This document shows positions 35,358 through 44,605 of a stretch of DNA of 64,000 nucleotides, in pieces; positions within the stretch are counted from its first letter, which is position 1; each line of letters begins with the position of its first letter. Under the pieces are notes generated by a model. That model worked only from the letters and a program-made list of their open reading frames with translations. It did not search any database and had not been told where the DNA came from. This DNA comes from Haloarcula marismortui ATCC 43049. Its GTDB lineage: Archaea; Halobacteriota; Halobacteria; Halobacteriales; Haloarculaceae. A program made the position numbers and the translations under genes. Location: NCBI RefSeq assembly GCF_000011085.1, contig NC_006396.1:2914001-2978000 (forward strand), in the 5' to 3' direction.

Positions 35358-36167
35358 ATGACATCTGATGCAACACACGAAGAAGCGGTAAGTTTACTGC
35401 AGGAGTTGGGTTTGAAAGAGTACGAGGCGAAATGTTTTGTCGGACTCTCTCGGATGTCCAGCGGCACAGCGAAGGGACTGAGCGAAGTGACGGACGTCCC
35501 GAGAACGCGCGTCTATGACGCCGTCCGGATTCTCGAAGCGAAGGGGCTGGTCGAAGTCCAGCATTCGAGCCCCCAGCAGTTCCGGGCCGTCCCGCTCTCC
35601 GAGGCCACCGAAACGCTCCGCGATCAGTACGAAGAGCGTATCGAGCGCCTCCAGTCCGCACTGCGCGAGATGGGACGTATCGAAGCCGACAATGACGAGG
35701 CTGAGCTACAGGAGGTCTGGTCGCTCTCCGGGTCCGACGCTATTGAGAACCGCGCTGCGGCGATCAGCGCGGACGCGACCGACGAAGTGGTCCTCGTCAT
35801 CGGCTCTGAAGCGGTCCTCACCGAACCGCTAATCAAGCAACTCAATTCGCTCAACCCGAATGCAGACCTCATTGTCGGGACTGGGTCCGCCTCGATACGG
35901 GACCGCGTGGAACAGGAAATCCCACGCGCCACCGCGTTCCTGTCGGAACTGGACTGGCTCCACAGCGAAATGATACCTGAGGAAGACGCTGCTGTCGGAC
36001 GACTCCTGCTTGTCGACCGGTCGACTATGCTCGTCAGCTCAATCAACCCACAGACTGGCGACGAACAGGCCATCTTCGCGACCGGGCTCAGAAACGGGCT
36101 CATCGTCATCGCACGCCGTCTCCTCTCGCAGGGCGTCGTGGAGATGACCCCACTAGAGCAAGACTAA
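35358..36167 (+). CDS. TrmB family transcriptional regulator
   Basis: 269 aa. The winged helix QELGLKEYEAKCFVGLSRMSSGTAKGLSEVTDVPRTRVYDAVRILEAKGL spans about 14-63. A coiled coil and a C-terminal effector-like domain (VLVIGSEAVLTEPLIKQL, VGRLLLVDRSTMLVSS) follow. ATG 35358 is chosen; a TTG 9 bp upstream is in frame. It is distinct from the TrmB at 12.8 kb. Neighbours do not indicate the ligand. Confidence 0.85.
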   Translation: MTSDATHEEAVSLLQELGLKEYEAKCFVGLSRMSSGTAKGLSEVTDVPRTRVYDAVRILEAKGLVEVQHSSPQQFRAVPLSEATETLRDQYEERIERLQSALREMGRIEADNDEAELQEVWSLSGSDAIENRAAAISADATDEVVLVIGSEAVLTEPLIKQLNSLNPNADLIVGTGSASIRDRVEQEIPRATAFLSELDWLHSEMIPEEDAAVGRLLLVDRSTMLVSSINPQTGDEQAIFATGLRNGLIVIARRLLSQGVVEMTPLEQD

Positions 36168-36203
36168 CAAGCCATGTGCGCGGGCCGTCACCGCCCACGC
36201 CCC

Positions 36204-36521
36204 TTACTCGTGGTGATACTCGGAAAGGCACGCAAGTAGCGGCCGAAGCCGCTGGTACTCTGGGCCACGTGTGACACAGTGAGTCTCTCTATCCCACTCG
36301 ATGAGCCCCATCTCTGCCAGTTTCGGGAAATGCCGATGGTAGAGTGCAGCCGGAATGGCTGGCTCACCAACGAGCGATCGGTCACCATCGAAATCCGAAG
36401 CGGATGGCTGCCACCGCTCCGTGTCGCGTAACGCGAACAGTATTTGCCGACGGTCCGCGTGTCTCACCGCGTCTAGCTGTGCGCTCAGACGCTGTGGCCT
36501 GACCTGTTTCTGATCGCTCAT
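36204..36521 (-). CDS. Winged-helix protein (ArsR-like/DUF7344 type)
   Basis: 105 aa. HADRRQILFALRD is the first helix pair, AALYHRHFPKLAEMGLIEWDRETHCVTRGPEYQRL carries the recognition helix and wing. It looks like the small haloarchaeal HTH family that follows output or sensor modules. Its stop is 37 bp past the convergent TrmB stop. Confidence 0.75.
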   Translation of the reverse strand: MSDQKQVRPQRLSAQLDAVRHADRRQILFALRDTERWQPSASDFDGDRSLVGEPAIPAALYHRHFPKLAEMGLIEWDRETHCVTRGPEYQRLRPLLACLSEYHHE

Positions 36522-36968
36522 TGTCTGACTGCACGCTCGACTATCTGATATATATGCATTATTTTCATTATCTTATACTGTTTTGATTATCAGGGTAACC
36601 TGACTGAGACAGACCTATCCAGTGACGGACCGCTGTTGCGAGCACAGCGGCACAGCAATGCACCCACCGCTGCCTACTGTCGCCTGAAAATGATGGCAAT
36701 CGGTGGCGTGGTGTGCAGGCGCCGCCCTGTTCTGGCCGTCTTGCGGTGCTGGCACCGGACCGGCATCACCGGGTCAGTCGGTCACTGTCCGGAGATGTCC
36801 TGAAGGTTGGCTTTCGTTGCCGTTGTACCGACGAAAGTGACGTGACTCGCGTTATTCGTCTTCGTCGTCTTCGGCAAACTTGAGAAGCTCACTTCGTTCG
36901 CTTCCCAAGACGCCGATAGACTCGCTAACGCCCGTCTATCGAGCCGAGGAAAGCTCCTCAGACTCGTT
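36522..36968. other. Intergenic region downstream of dnaK, with hairpins
   Basis: The left part (36540-36590) is AT-rich and probably holds the promoter of the winged-helix gene. The right part, just past the dnaK stop, has a perfect 8-bp stem CGATAGAC/GTCTATCG (36914-36941) and GAGGA/TCCTC (36945-36958). On the minus strand a short open segment ends in ...AEDDEDE, echoing acidic gene ends. No full gene is visible. Confidence 0.45.
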
Positions 36969-38876
36969 TCACTCGTCTTCGTCGCTTTCCTCGACGTCTT
37001 CAAAGTCTGCGTCGACGTACTCCTCGCCCTGCTCGGCCGCGCCGCCTGCTGCGCCGCCCGGTCCGGCAGCGCCGCCGGGGCCGGCCGCGCCACCCGGACC
37101 AGCGCCCGCGGCACCGCCTGCGGCCTGCTGGGCCTGATCCTGATACATCTGCTTGCCGATCTCCTGCAGTTCTTCGCTCAGGGTCTCGGTGACCGCCTCG
37201 TAGTCCTCTTTCGTGGCGTCCTCGTCTTCGAGGACTTCCTCGACGTCCTCGATTTTCGCCTCGATGTCGGACTGGAGGTCCTCATCGATCTCCTCCTCGT
37301 TCTCGTCAAGGAGCGTCTCGGCACGGCGGACGGACGCCTCGGCCTCGTTGCGCGCTTCGATGCGCTCGCGGCGCTGCTCGTCCTCTTCGGCGTGCTGTTC
37401 GGCCTCCTGTTGCATCTCCTCGATCTGGTCGTCGGAGAGGCCGGCACCGCCTTCGATGGTGATGTCCTCCTTGTTGCCCGAGCCCTTGTCCTCGGCTTCG
37501 ACGTTGACGATGCCGTTCTCGTCGATGTTGAACGACACCTCGATCTGAGGCGTGCCTGCGGGGGCCGGTGGGATGCCCGAAAGCGCGAACGCGCCGAGCA
37601 GTTCGTTCTCCTCGGCGATTTCACGCTCGCCCTGGAAGACACGGATCTGGACCTGTGTCTGGTTGTCCTGAGCGGTTGTGAAGATCTTCGATTCCTCGGT
37701 CGGGATGGTGGTGTTCTTGTCGATGAGTCGCTCGAACAGGCCGCCCTTGACCTCGACACCCAGCGACAGCGGCGTCACATCGAGCAGGACGATGTCGTCT
37801 ACATCGCCCGAAAGGACGCCAGCCTGAATGGCTGCGCCCAGCGCGACGGCTTCGTCGGGGTTGACGTTCTTTTTGGGCTCCTGCCCGGTCATCTCTTCGA
37901 CCTGGTCCTGCACCTGCGGCATCCGCGTCGAGCCACCGACGAGAATGACTTCGTCGATGTCGCTTTTGGTGTAGTCCGCGTCGGCAAGCGCCTGCTCCGT
38001 CGGGCCGACGGTGCGCTCGATGAGATCCTCTGTAAGGGACTCGAACTTCGCGCGCGTGATCTTTTGCTCAAGGTCCAGCGGACCGTCGTCGGTGGTCGCG
38101 ATGAACGGGAGGTTGATTCGGGTCTCCTTGCGCGAGGAGAGCTCGATCTTGGCCTCCTCGGCAGCCTCGGTCAGGCGCTGGAGCGCCTGCCGGTCGTCGC
38201 GGAGGTCGATGCCGTGTTCGGCCTCGAACTCGTCAGCGAGATAGTCGATGATGGCGTGGTCCCAGTCGTCGCCACCGAGGTCGTTGTCCCCGTTGGTCGC
38301 GACAACTTCGTAGACGCCCCCACCGAGGTCGAGGATGGAGACATCGAAGGTGCCGCCCCCGAGGTCGTACACGAGGACGGTCTGGTCGGATTCATCATCG
38401 AGCCCGTAGGCCATCGCGGCCGCCGTCGGCTCGTTGACGATTCGTTCAACCTCGAAGCCGGCGATCTCGCCGGCATCCTTGGTTGCCTGGCGCTGTCGGT
38501 CGTTGAAGTACGCCGGGACCGTAATAACGGCCTTCTCGATCTCGTCGCCGAGGTACTCCTCAGCGTCGTGTTTGATCTTCTGGAGGATCATCGCCGAGAC
38601 CTGCTCGGGTGTGTACTCCTCCCCGTCCAGTTCGACCGAGTAGTCGTCTTCGCCCATATGGCGCTTGATCGACTGGATGGTCTCGTCGGGGTTCTTTACC
38701 GCCTGGTTCTTCGCCGGTTTCCCGACAAGCCGCTCACCGTCGTCGAACGCAACGACAGAGGGTGTCGTCCGCTCGCCTTCACCGTTGACAATGATTTCAG
38801 GGTCGCCACCTTCCATGACCGCGAACGCGCTGTTCGTGGTCCCAAGGTCGATACCCAGAATCTTGTTGCTCGCCAT
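36969..38876 (-). CDS. dnaK: Chaperone DnaK (Hsp70)
   Basis: 635 aa ATP-dependent chaperone. The N-terminal ATPase has IDLGTTNS (about 8-15), [12 protein letters not shown] and VGGSTRMP motifs. The substrate-binding domain carries DVTPLSLG and the helical lid follows. The C-terminal tail is rich in Gly/Ala/Pro repeats ([11 protein letters not shown]) and ends in acidic EESDEDE. It works with DnaJ and GrpE encoded on the same strand on either side. A TATA box lies about 90 bp upstream. Confidence 0.98.
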   Translation of the reverse strand: MASNKILGIDLGTTNSAFAVMEGGDPEIIVNGEGERTTPSVVAFDDGERLVGKPAKNQAVKNPDETIQSIKRHMGEDDYSVELDGEEYTPEQVSAMILQKIKHDAEEYLGDEIEKAVITVPAYFNDRQRQATKDAGEIAGFEVERIVNEPTAAAMAYGLDDESDQTVLVYDLGGGTFDVSILDLGGGVYEVVATNGDNDLGGDDWDHAIIDYLADEFEAEHGIDLRDDRQALQRLTEAAEEAKIELSSRKETRINLPFIATTDDGPLDLEQKITRAKFESLTEDLIERTVGPTEQALADADYTKSDIDEVILVGGSTRMPQVQDQVEEMTGQEPKKNVNPDEAVALGAAIQAGVLSGDVDDIVLLDVTPLSLGVEVKGGLFERLIDKNTTIPTEESKIFTTAQDNQTQVQIRVFQGEREIAEENELLGAFALSGIPPAPAGTPQIEVSFNIDENGIVNVEAEDKGSGNKEDITIEGGAGLSDDQIEEMQQEAEQHAEEDEQRRERIEARNEAEASVRRAETLLDENEEEIDEDLQSDIEAKIEDVEEVLEDEDATKEDYEAVTETLSEELQEIGKQMYQDQAQQAAGGAAGAGPGGAAGPGGAAGPGGAAGGAAEQGEEYVDADFEDVEESDEDE

Positions 38877-38962
38877 CTTACCCGCTCATAGCGGATTGGG
38901 CCGGTTAAAAGTTGCTAGATGTACTGATTGGAAAAACGGACAAAGGGGCCTCCTCCGGGCGG

Positions 38963-38969
38963 TTTTATA
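38963..38969 (-). promoter_or_regulatory. TATA element of dnaK
   Basis: The minus strand reads GAGTATAAAACCG, a near-ideal archaeal TATA box, 87-93 nt upstream of the dnaK ATG. This implies a 5' leader of roughly 60 nt and lets dnaK be transcribed separately from grpE. Confidence 0.6.
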
Positions 38970-39041
38970 CTCGGTGGACTTCCCTGACCGGTGATTATTT
39001 AATGTACCGCAATACGACCGCTATACCGTCAGAGTTGCCCG

Positions 39042-39722
39042 CTACTCCTCGCTCTCGCTCACGGTGACCTGTGCCTCGCGCAGCACTTTGTCGGCCATCT
39101 CGTAGCCCGGCCGGTGGACATCGGCGATTGCCCCGTCCGGCTGGTCGCTGTCGACGCGGGCGAGCACCTGATGCTGTGTCGGGTCGACGTCTCCGCCGGG
39201 GTCGGGGTCGATGACTTCGACGTTCTCGGCATCGAGGACATCGTCTAGCTGGCGAAGCGTGGATTCGACTCCACCTCTGATATCGGTGTCCTCGTCCTGT
39301 CCGAGCGCACGCTCAAGATTGTCTCGAACGTCGAGCAGGCGCGTCACGAGGTCCTCGGTGGCACGCTTCTGTTCCTGTTCGCGGCGCTTGTCCATCCGCT
39401 TCTTGTAGTTCTGGAACTCCGCTTGCTTGCGCTTGAGCTTCTCCTCTAGCTCCTCGATGTCACCGTCCTGTTGTTCGACCTGCGATTCGAGACTGTCTAC
39501 GCGCGTCCGTAGCGCGGAGAGTTCCCGAGCGATGTCTTCGGGGTCCGATTCGGCGACCCGGTCGACCAGGTCCTCGTCGGTGTCGAACTCGCCTAGGTCA
39601 ACCTCGTCCGCGTTGACGTCCTCGGGCACGTCCTCGAGATCCGCGTCACCGTCCGCTTGCGCCTCGCTCGCGGTCGACTCCTCCGTCGCGGCCGTGTCGT
39701 CGGCTGCGTCCTGCTCGGTCAT
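39042..39722 (-). CDS. grpE: Nucleotide exchange factor GrpE
   Basis: 226 aa. A long acidic, low-complexity N-terminus (1-60) precedes a coiled coil (about 70-120, LSALRTRVDSLESQVEQQDGD...) and the GrpE head (RLLDVRDNLERALGQ, HQVLARVDSDQPDG, PGYEMADKVLREAQVTV). It releases ADP from DnaK. It is upstream of dnaK (165-bp gap). Confidence 0.95.
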   Translation of the reverse strand: MTEQDAADDTAATEESTASEAQADGDADLEDVPEDVNADEVDLGEFDTDEDLVDRVAESDPEDIARELSALRTRVDSLESQVEQQDGDIEELEEKLKRKQAEFQNYKKRMDKRREQEQKRATEDLVTRLLDVRDNLERALGQDEDTDIRGGVESTLRQLDDVLDAENVEVIDPDPGGDVDPTQHQVLARVDSDQPDGAIADVHRPGYEMADKVLREAQVTVSESEE

Positions 39723-39797
39723 ACCCGATAGAAGTCGTCACGTGGATAAAAGGATTCAGAAACGGCCTGGCGGTGATACTGATAATCAGAGCCTGTC

Positions 39798-39968
39798 TCA
39801 CAGGAGGAAGCTAACGACCATCAGAACGAGGAAGACGACGACGAGGATCTTTGCGATTCGCACACTGAGCCCCGCCACACCGCTCAGTCTGGCTAGTCCG
39901 GCGATAATGGCGAGGACGAGAAACAGCAGCGCCAGTTCGAGGAACCCACTGCCGGGTTGGAGTGGGAT
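39798..39968 (-). CDS. DUF1328-type small membrane protein lacking a canonical start codon
   Basis: Reading the minus strand gives a 56-codon frame with PLQPGSGFLELALLFLVLAI, then IAGLARLSGVAGLSVRIAKI and VVVFLVLMVVSFLL. This is clearly the DUF1328 two-helix microprotein. No ATG, GTG or TTG occurs in frame before the preceding stop. ATC (39968), ATA (39977) or an upstream CTG are the only candidates; I mark ATC. It is either started unusually or recently inactivated. A TATA-like TTTATAC at 40032-40038 is placed upstream. Confidence 0.6.
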   Translation of the reverse strand: MPLQPGSGFLELALLFLVLAIIAGLARLSGVAGLSVRIAKILVVVFLVLMVVSFLL

Positions 39969-40114
39969 CGCCGGTATAGTGTCACTGCGAACTAATGCAC
40001 ATTCTGCTGTACAACAACAGTACAGTTAGCGTATAAACGGTTTCGACTGTGGCTGCGGTAGATACTGCATGACACTGTGTACCGGCACACCTCCAGGTAT
40101 TATCTACCGCCTAA

Positions 40115-40735
40115 TCAGGGACCCATGGCAAATACGTCCGGGTCGTACTGGAACCGAGTTTGATAGGTCTCCCACTCATCAGCCTCCTTCAAGCGGTACT
40201 TCGCGAAAGACGGGTTTCGGACCAGTTCTAATTCGGCAATCCGTTCCTGAACCGGGTCGAACATACTTTTCCAATCGAGGTCACGGAGTGACTCGCCGGG
40301 CTCTTCATCGGCTGCAGCGAATGTCACTCCATCATCTGTCTGCTCAATTGACCCGTACTGATATCGACTCCAAGCCGTGTACGTTCCGAACGGAACCGTT
40401 TCAGTTGGCGGTGGTGGTCGACGATACTGCACTTGGAACCGCTGATGCCTTTCCCCGCCGCCCCACAGCACTCCACGAGTGAGAAGCTTAATACGGCTTT
40501 TCGTGTCTATAGAGCTGTTATAGGTGATTCGGGCGTGCTCGTATTCGCTTGATTGGAACTGGTCTGCGACGTTATCGGTGTGATGGATCTCGATTTCGTG
40601 CTGATACGGTAACGATGTCCGGCGTGCGCGCTCGACAACTGAAATCGTCTCCGTGCCCCGACGAAGCTCATCGTGTGGGCCTGTTCGACGCCACTGTGCC
40701 GGGTCGGCCTCATCGGGGTCGACCCACTCGTCCAT
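40115..40735 (-). CDS. Hypothetical protein
   Basis: 206 aa, starting MDEWVDPDEADPAQW. Charged and soluble, without membrane segments or recognisable motifs. There is a Pro-rich turn (YRRPPPPTETVPFGTY) and a helical C-terminal half (PVQERIAELELVRNPSFAKYRL). Codon use is more AT-tolerant than neighbours. Upstream codons in frame (to 40807) are not included because they cross an AT-rich probable promoter. Confidence 0.6.
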   Translation of the reverse strand: MDEWVDPDEADPAQWRRTGPHDELRRGTETISVVERARRTSLPYQHEIEIHHTDNVADQFQSSEYEHARITYNSSIDTKSRIKLLTRGVLWGGGERHQRFQVQYRRPPPPTETVPFGTYTAWSRYQYGSIEQTDDGVTFAAADEEPGESLRDLDWKSMFDPVQERIAELELVRNPSFAKYRLKEADEWETYQTRFQYDPDVFAMGP

Positions 40736-40828
40736 ACTACTAATATGCGATTGACAGTGGTAAGCTTTGTTATGGTTCACTGTGGCATATGTTTCGCGTG
40801 CTGCCAATGTCGTGTGAAATACAACTGT

Positions 40829-41719
40829 TTACACTAACATACGGTCGAGTTCGACAACGAGGCCGCTGTCGGCGTCTGGGTCGCTGACGAGCGTCCCTAG
40901 GCAGACCGCAGCCCCGTCGGGCGTGACAGAGACGACCTGTGAATCTATCTCAGGCGTCGCGTCGCCCACTTCTGCCGGGCCGGTCTCGATGACGCCCGGC
41001 GCATACACCGGCGCGCCTTCGGCGACTTCGCGGGCGGCGCTGGGCGCAATTGTGACCCGTGGCAGGTGGGACAGCGCACGCTCTGCGGGCTGGATAATCT
41101 CGCGCAGTTGCGCTTCGTCCCCGTCTGCAGCAAAGGCCAGCGCGTCCACGAGGTCGTGCATCGTCGACAGCGATCCGTCGTCAAAGGTGCCGGTCGCCGT
41201 CCGGCGGAGGTCGCCCATGTGTGCGCCGGTCCCCGCCGCCAGCCCGATATCGTGACACAGCTTCCGGATATAGGTCCCCGACGCACACCGGACCCGCAAC
41301 AGCAGTCTCCGGTCCCCCTGTTCGAGGATATCCAGTGAGTGAATCCGGCGGGAACGCAACTGGCGCTTCACTGCGCTCTTTCGAGGAGGTTTCTGATAGA
41401 TGTCTGTCTCGAACTCGGCGACGATATCCGCAATATCGGCCGGCGCTTGGTCGTGGAGTTCGAGCACCGTCACGTACTCCTTGACGGCGTTGTCGAACAC
41501 TTGCGCCATCCGAGCGGCGTCGCCGAGCAACACGGGCAGACAGCCGGTCACCTTTGGGTCGAGCGTTCCGCCGTGGGCGACCCGGTCCTGGCCAGTGGCG
41601 TCGCGAATCCAGGCCGCGACCTGATGGGCTGACGGGCCCGGTGGCTTATCGAGGTTGACGACGCCGAACGAGCGAAGCGAATCGAGGTCCCGTTCGTCGG
41701 GCGGGGCACGGAGTGTCAT
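40829..41719 (-). CDS. truB: tRNA/rRNA pseudouridine synthase TruB/Cbf5
   Basis: 296 aa. The catalytic Asp is D54 in HGGTLDPKVTGCLP, with VNLDKPPGPSAHQV at the start and GTYIRKLCHDIG in the core. A PUA-type C-terminal domain follows (LPRVTIAPSAAREVAEGAPVYAPGV). In archaea this enzyme (Cbf5) works alone on tRNA U55 or in H/ACA ribonucleoproteins on rRNA. It starts 4 bp after the cmk stop; one operon. Confidence 0.92.
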   Translation of the reverse strand: MTLRAPPDERDLDSLRSFGVVNLDKPPGPSAHQVAAWIRDATGQDRVAHGGTLDPKVTGCLPVLLGDAARMAQVFDNAVKEYVTVLELHDQAPADIADIVAEFETDIYQKPPRKSAVKRQLRSRRIHSLDILEQGDRRLLLRVRCASGTYIRKLCHDIGLAAGTGAHMGDLRRTATGTFDDGSLSTMHDLVDALAFAADGDEAQLREIIQPAERALSHLPRVTIAPSAAREVAEGAPVYAPGVIETGPAEVGDATPEIDSQVVSVTPDGAAVCLGTLVSDPDADSGLVVELDRMLV

Positions 41720-41723
41720 CGGC

Positions 41724-42302
41724 TCAGAACTCGTACCGGATGTTCTCGACCGGTGCCTTCCCCTCGTCGCCATCGGGGCTGTATGATTCGACAGCGTGGA
41801 GGGTCACGCTCAGGACTCCCTGTGGGTCCCAGCGAGCGGTGTTGACCGACAGGTCGTAGATAGAGAGGTCGTCGAAGTCGATGTCGTAGTAGTCGCTGTA
41901 GCGCTGGGCCTCGCTGTCGCCACGCTCTCGGGTTTCGGTCTTTGCCTGTTCGAAGGGCTTGTTCTCCCGTGTCGCGATGCGGTCGGCGCGTACGTCCAGC
42001 GGCGCAGTCAGCCACAGTTTCATGTCGGCGTACTCGCCCGCCATCCAGCCGGCGAGGCGCGATTCGAGCACGAGGTCGTCACGCTCGGCGGCGATGTCCC
42101 GAAGCTTGCGGTCCAGATCACGGTCGATCTGGTCGTCTTCCTCGGCGGCTTTGTTCAGCTCGAGCGGTGTCATCCCGCGCTCTTCGGCCAGCGAGCGGAA
42201 AATATCGCCGCCACTGACGTGCTCGTAGTTCAGGGCGTCGGCCAGACTCTTGGCAAGTGTGCTCTTGCCGCTGCCGGCCGGGCCGGAGACGGTAATCAAC
42301 AT
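41724..42302 (-). CDS. cmk: Cytidylate kinase
   Basis: 192 aa. P-loop GPAGSGKST at 7-15, then [19 protein letters not shown] and [11 protein letters not shown], as in archaeal-type CMP kinase. It converts CMP/dCMP to the diphosphates. It lies between DUF106 and truB, an archaeally conserved order. Confidence 0.92.
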   Translation of the reverse strand: MLITVSGPAGSGKSTLAKSLADALNYEHVSGGDIFRSLAEERGMTPLELNKAAEEDDQIDRDLDRKLRDIAAERDDLVLESRLAGWMAGEYADMKLWLTAPLDVRADRIATRENKPFEQAKTETRERGDSEAQRYSDYYDIDFDDLSIYDLSVNTARWDPQGVLSVTLHAVESYSPDGDEGKAPVENIRYEF

Positions 42303-42347
42303 AGAGATGTTCGGGGGGCCCCGATAGAAAGGGCTGTCTCTTCGCGC

Positions 42348-43238
42348 CTACCCAGTCGGCGTCGTCTCGACGTTGAGCGCCTTCCGGATGATCTGGGTGA
42401 ACGACAGCGAGCACAGGAAGTACCAGACAATCCACGCCTGGACCGGGCCGGCGACGCTGTTGCTCCACGCTTCGACCTCGCCGAAGATGGGGAGCGTAAT
42501 CACCGGGCTCGCGTCGACGCCGGCTCCGAAGACAATCCAGTAGAGCCAGAGGAACAGCGGGATGTTGACCAGCATGATCCACACCATCGGTCGGAACTGC
42601 TGTTTGAACATCCCCATCTGGTCGGTCATCAGTTCCATCTGCTCCTCTTCGAGGCGGTCAAGCGCTTCTTGATCGTCGCGTTCCTTTGCGGCTTTGCGGC
42701 GCTCTTTCAGGTCCTCCATCTTCTCTTGGTGGTCGCCCATCCCCGACATGTCCATGAGGTTGTCCTGCAGAATCGTCGAGGTGGTCCCGGTGATAATTGC
42801 AAGCACCAGGATAACGACATAAAACGGCAGCATGTCGTTGAGCGGCCCGAGGACGATGTCGATGACGCCGCCTGCGATAACGTCCCGGACTGAAGTCAGG
42901 GAGTAGCCGGCAAACAGGCCGAGCGTGCCGAGGCCGGCGAGCTTGTCCCATTTCGACCAGCCGCTGCCCTCGTCATCATCGCTCGGGGCCGCGTCGGACT
43001 CTTCGAGCGCCTCACGGACGCCATCAGGGTCGTCGATAACGAACCCCTCGCCATCGGCGTCGATGAGCAGGCCGGACTCGATGAGCCGGCCCCACTCGCC
43101 GCTCGTGAGGTCGTCGCTCACGTCGCCCCAGGTGACGGTCCCGTTCTCTTCGGCCGCAGCGAGCACCGTCGAGAGCGCATCAGTCATTGCCTCGCCGTCT
43201 TCGGCGAGTCGTTCTACCTTCGGCGCGGTACGTGCCAT
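42348..43238 (-). CDS. DUF106 family membrane protein (Oxa1/YidC/EMC3-related insertase)
   Basis: 296 aa. Soluble acidic N-terminal region with a winged-helix-like segment (about 15-80). Hydrophobic helices follow at about 103-118, 138-157, 218-240 and 265-285, separated by a charged coiled coil (MSGMGDHQEKMEDLKERRKA). This matches archaeal Ylp1/DUF106 proteins, homologous to YidC/Oxa1 and EMC3/TMCO1, that help membrane-protein insertion near SecY. Neighbouring adk and cmk fit the conserved sec-associated cluster. Confidence 0.88.
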   Translation of the reverse strand: MARTAPKVERLAEDGEAMTDALSTVLAAAEENGTVTWGDVSDDLTSGEWGRLIESGLLIDADGEGFVIDDPDGVREALEESDAAPSDDDEGSGWSKWDKLAGLGTLGLFAGYSLTSVRDVIAGGVIDIVLGPLNDMLPFYVVILVLAIITGTTSTILQDNLMDMSGMGDHQEKMEDLKERRKAAKERDDQEALDRLEEEQMELMTDQMGMFKQQFRPMVWIMLVNIPLFLWLYWIVFGAGVDASPVITLPIFGEVEAWSNSVAGPVQAWIVWYFLCSLSFTQIIRKALNVETTPTG

Positions 43239-43325
43239 TGTGTGTGCTTGAGTTGCGACGGCATATCAACGTTTTACTCTGACTGTCTCGACGATGTCGG
43301 CCTCAAACGGCGGTTCCGTCGCGTC

Positions 43326-43976
43326 TCAGGCCGTGTGTGCGTCGACGGCGTCCTGAATCTCGCTCCAGACCTCGTCGGGTGTCTGCTCGCCGTCGATGGC
43401 GACGAAGCCGTCGTGGTCCCCGTAGTGGTCGATGACCGGTGCGGTGTTGTCGTCGAACACGTCCAGTCGGTTGCGGACGGACTCCTCGTTGTCGTCGTCG
43501 CGCTGGATGAGGTCGCCGCCGCATTCGTCACAGACACCGTCTTCCTCGGGCTGATTGAACTCGACGTGGTAGTTCGTGCCGCAGTCGTCACAAACCCGCC
43601 GGCCCGTGAGTCGGTCGACCAGTTCCTCCCGCGAGACATCGAGCGAGAGGATCACGTCGAGGGCGGTCATCCCTTCCAGTTCTTCGGCCTGTTCGAGGTT
43701 ACGCGGATAGCCGTCGAGCACGAACCCGTCAGCCTGTGAGAGGGCTTCGTCGACGATAGCGTTAACTACCGCGTCCGGCACGAGATCGCCCGCTTCCATG
43801 TACTCACGGGGCGTGTCGTACTCGGTGTCCATGTCGCTGATATCCATGTCCTTGTTCGCCCGAAGGGCGTCACCGGTCGTGATGTGTTCGACGCCGTACG
43901 CTTCGGCGAGGTTGGCGCTCTGGGTTCCTTTGCCGGCTCCCGGCGGCCCGACAATCAGGATTCGTGGATTCGACAT
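43326..43976 (-). CDS. adk: Adenylate kinase
   Basis: 216 aa. P-loop GPPGAGKGT at 10-18; [14 protein letters not shown] is the nucleotide-binding segment. The LID contains four cysteines (C129, C132, C149, C152), a zinc-binding lid. It interconverts ATP + AMP and 2 ADP. The start at 43976 ([10 protein letters not shown]) is used; a longer open frame lies antisense to the peroxiredoxin gene. In many archaea it follows secY, which is not in this window. Confidence 0.95.
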   Translation of the reverse strand: MSNPRILIVGPPGAGKGTQSANLAEAYGVEHITTGDALRANKDMDISDMDTEYDTPREYMEAGDLVPDAVVNAIVDEALSQADGFVLDGYPRNLEQAEELEGMTALDVILSLDVSREELVDRLTGRRVCDDCGTNYHVEFNQPEEDGVCDECGGDLIQRDDDNEESVRNRLDVFDDNTAPVIDHYGDHDGFVAIDGEQTPDEVWSEIQDAVDAHTA

Positions 43977-44081
43977 GGTCAGGGTTTCCAAGGGGTCGGT
44001 TAAATGGTTGTCCAAATCACGCTGGCGGGTCACGCTGCCGCCACCCAAAGGCGTGTAGGCGTCCCGGGCCAACACAGAATA

Positions 44082-44534
44082 ATGCTTGAACCCGGCGCGC
44101 CGGCCCCCGACATCAGCGCACAGAATCAGTTCGGTGAGACTGTCTCGCCCGACTTCGATGCGCCGACCGTGCTGTACTTCTATCCCGAAGATTTCACTGG
44201 CGGCTGTACCATCGAGGCTCGGGATTTCCAAGAACAGCTCCCGCAGTTCCGCGAGGGCGGCATCACCGTCTACGGCGTTTCGATGGACGATGTGGCGACC
44301 CACGATGAGTTCGCCGAGGAGGAAGGCCTGCTGTATGACCTGCTTGCCGACCCCGACGGGACCGTCGCCGAAGCGTTCGGCCTCGACACCAGCGGCGGCC
44401 GGACGGACCGCCGAACGTTCGTGCTCGCCGATGGCGAAATCAAGTCTGTCTACGACCCGGACATCTCGGACCCCGACGGGCACGCCGAGGCAGTGCTCCG
44501 GGACGTTCGTAACGAGTTCGTCCAGGGCGGCTGA
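44082..44534 (+). CDS. Peroxiredoxin (BCP/PrxQ type)
   Basis: 150 aa. Thiol peroxidase with peroxidatic C42 in [18 protein letters not shown]. No second cysteine is present, so it is a one-Cys enzyme needing an external thiol. The usual Pro before Gly-Cys is replaced by Gly. Divergent from adk. Confidence 0.92.
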   Translation: MLEPGAPAPDISAQNQFGETVSPDFDAPTVLYFYPEDFTGGCTIEARDFQEQLPQFREGGITVYGVSMDDVATHDEFAEEEGLLYDLLADPDGTVAEAFGLDTSGGRTDRRTFVLADGEIKSVYDPDISDPDGHAEAVLRDVRNEFVQGG

Positions 44535-44605
44535 CCTGCCTTTCGTCTTCGGCTTCTTGATTTGAGTATCTGCCCGACCACGTCTCGCAGTCGAGGACTG
44601 GCGCG

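Noticed and set aside
37392..38891. Long plus-strand open frame opposite dnaK (499 codons)
   Set aside because: Mirror of dnaK codon bias; no recognisable protein family.
41796..42893. Plus-strand open frame opposite cmk and DUF106
   Set aside because: Crosses two real genes on the other strand and has no domain.
43977..44483. N-terminal extension of adenylate kinase
   Set aside because: It is antisense to the peroxiredoxin gene; the kinase fold starts at [10 protein letters not shown].
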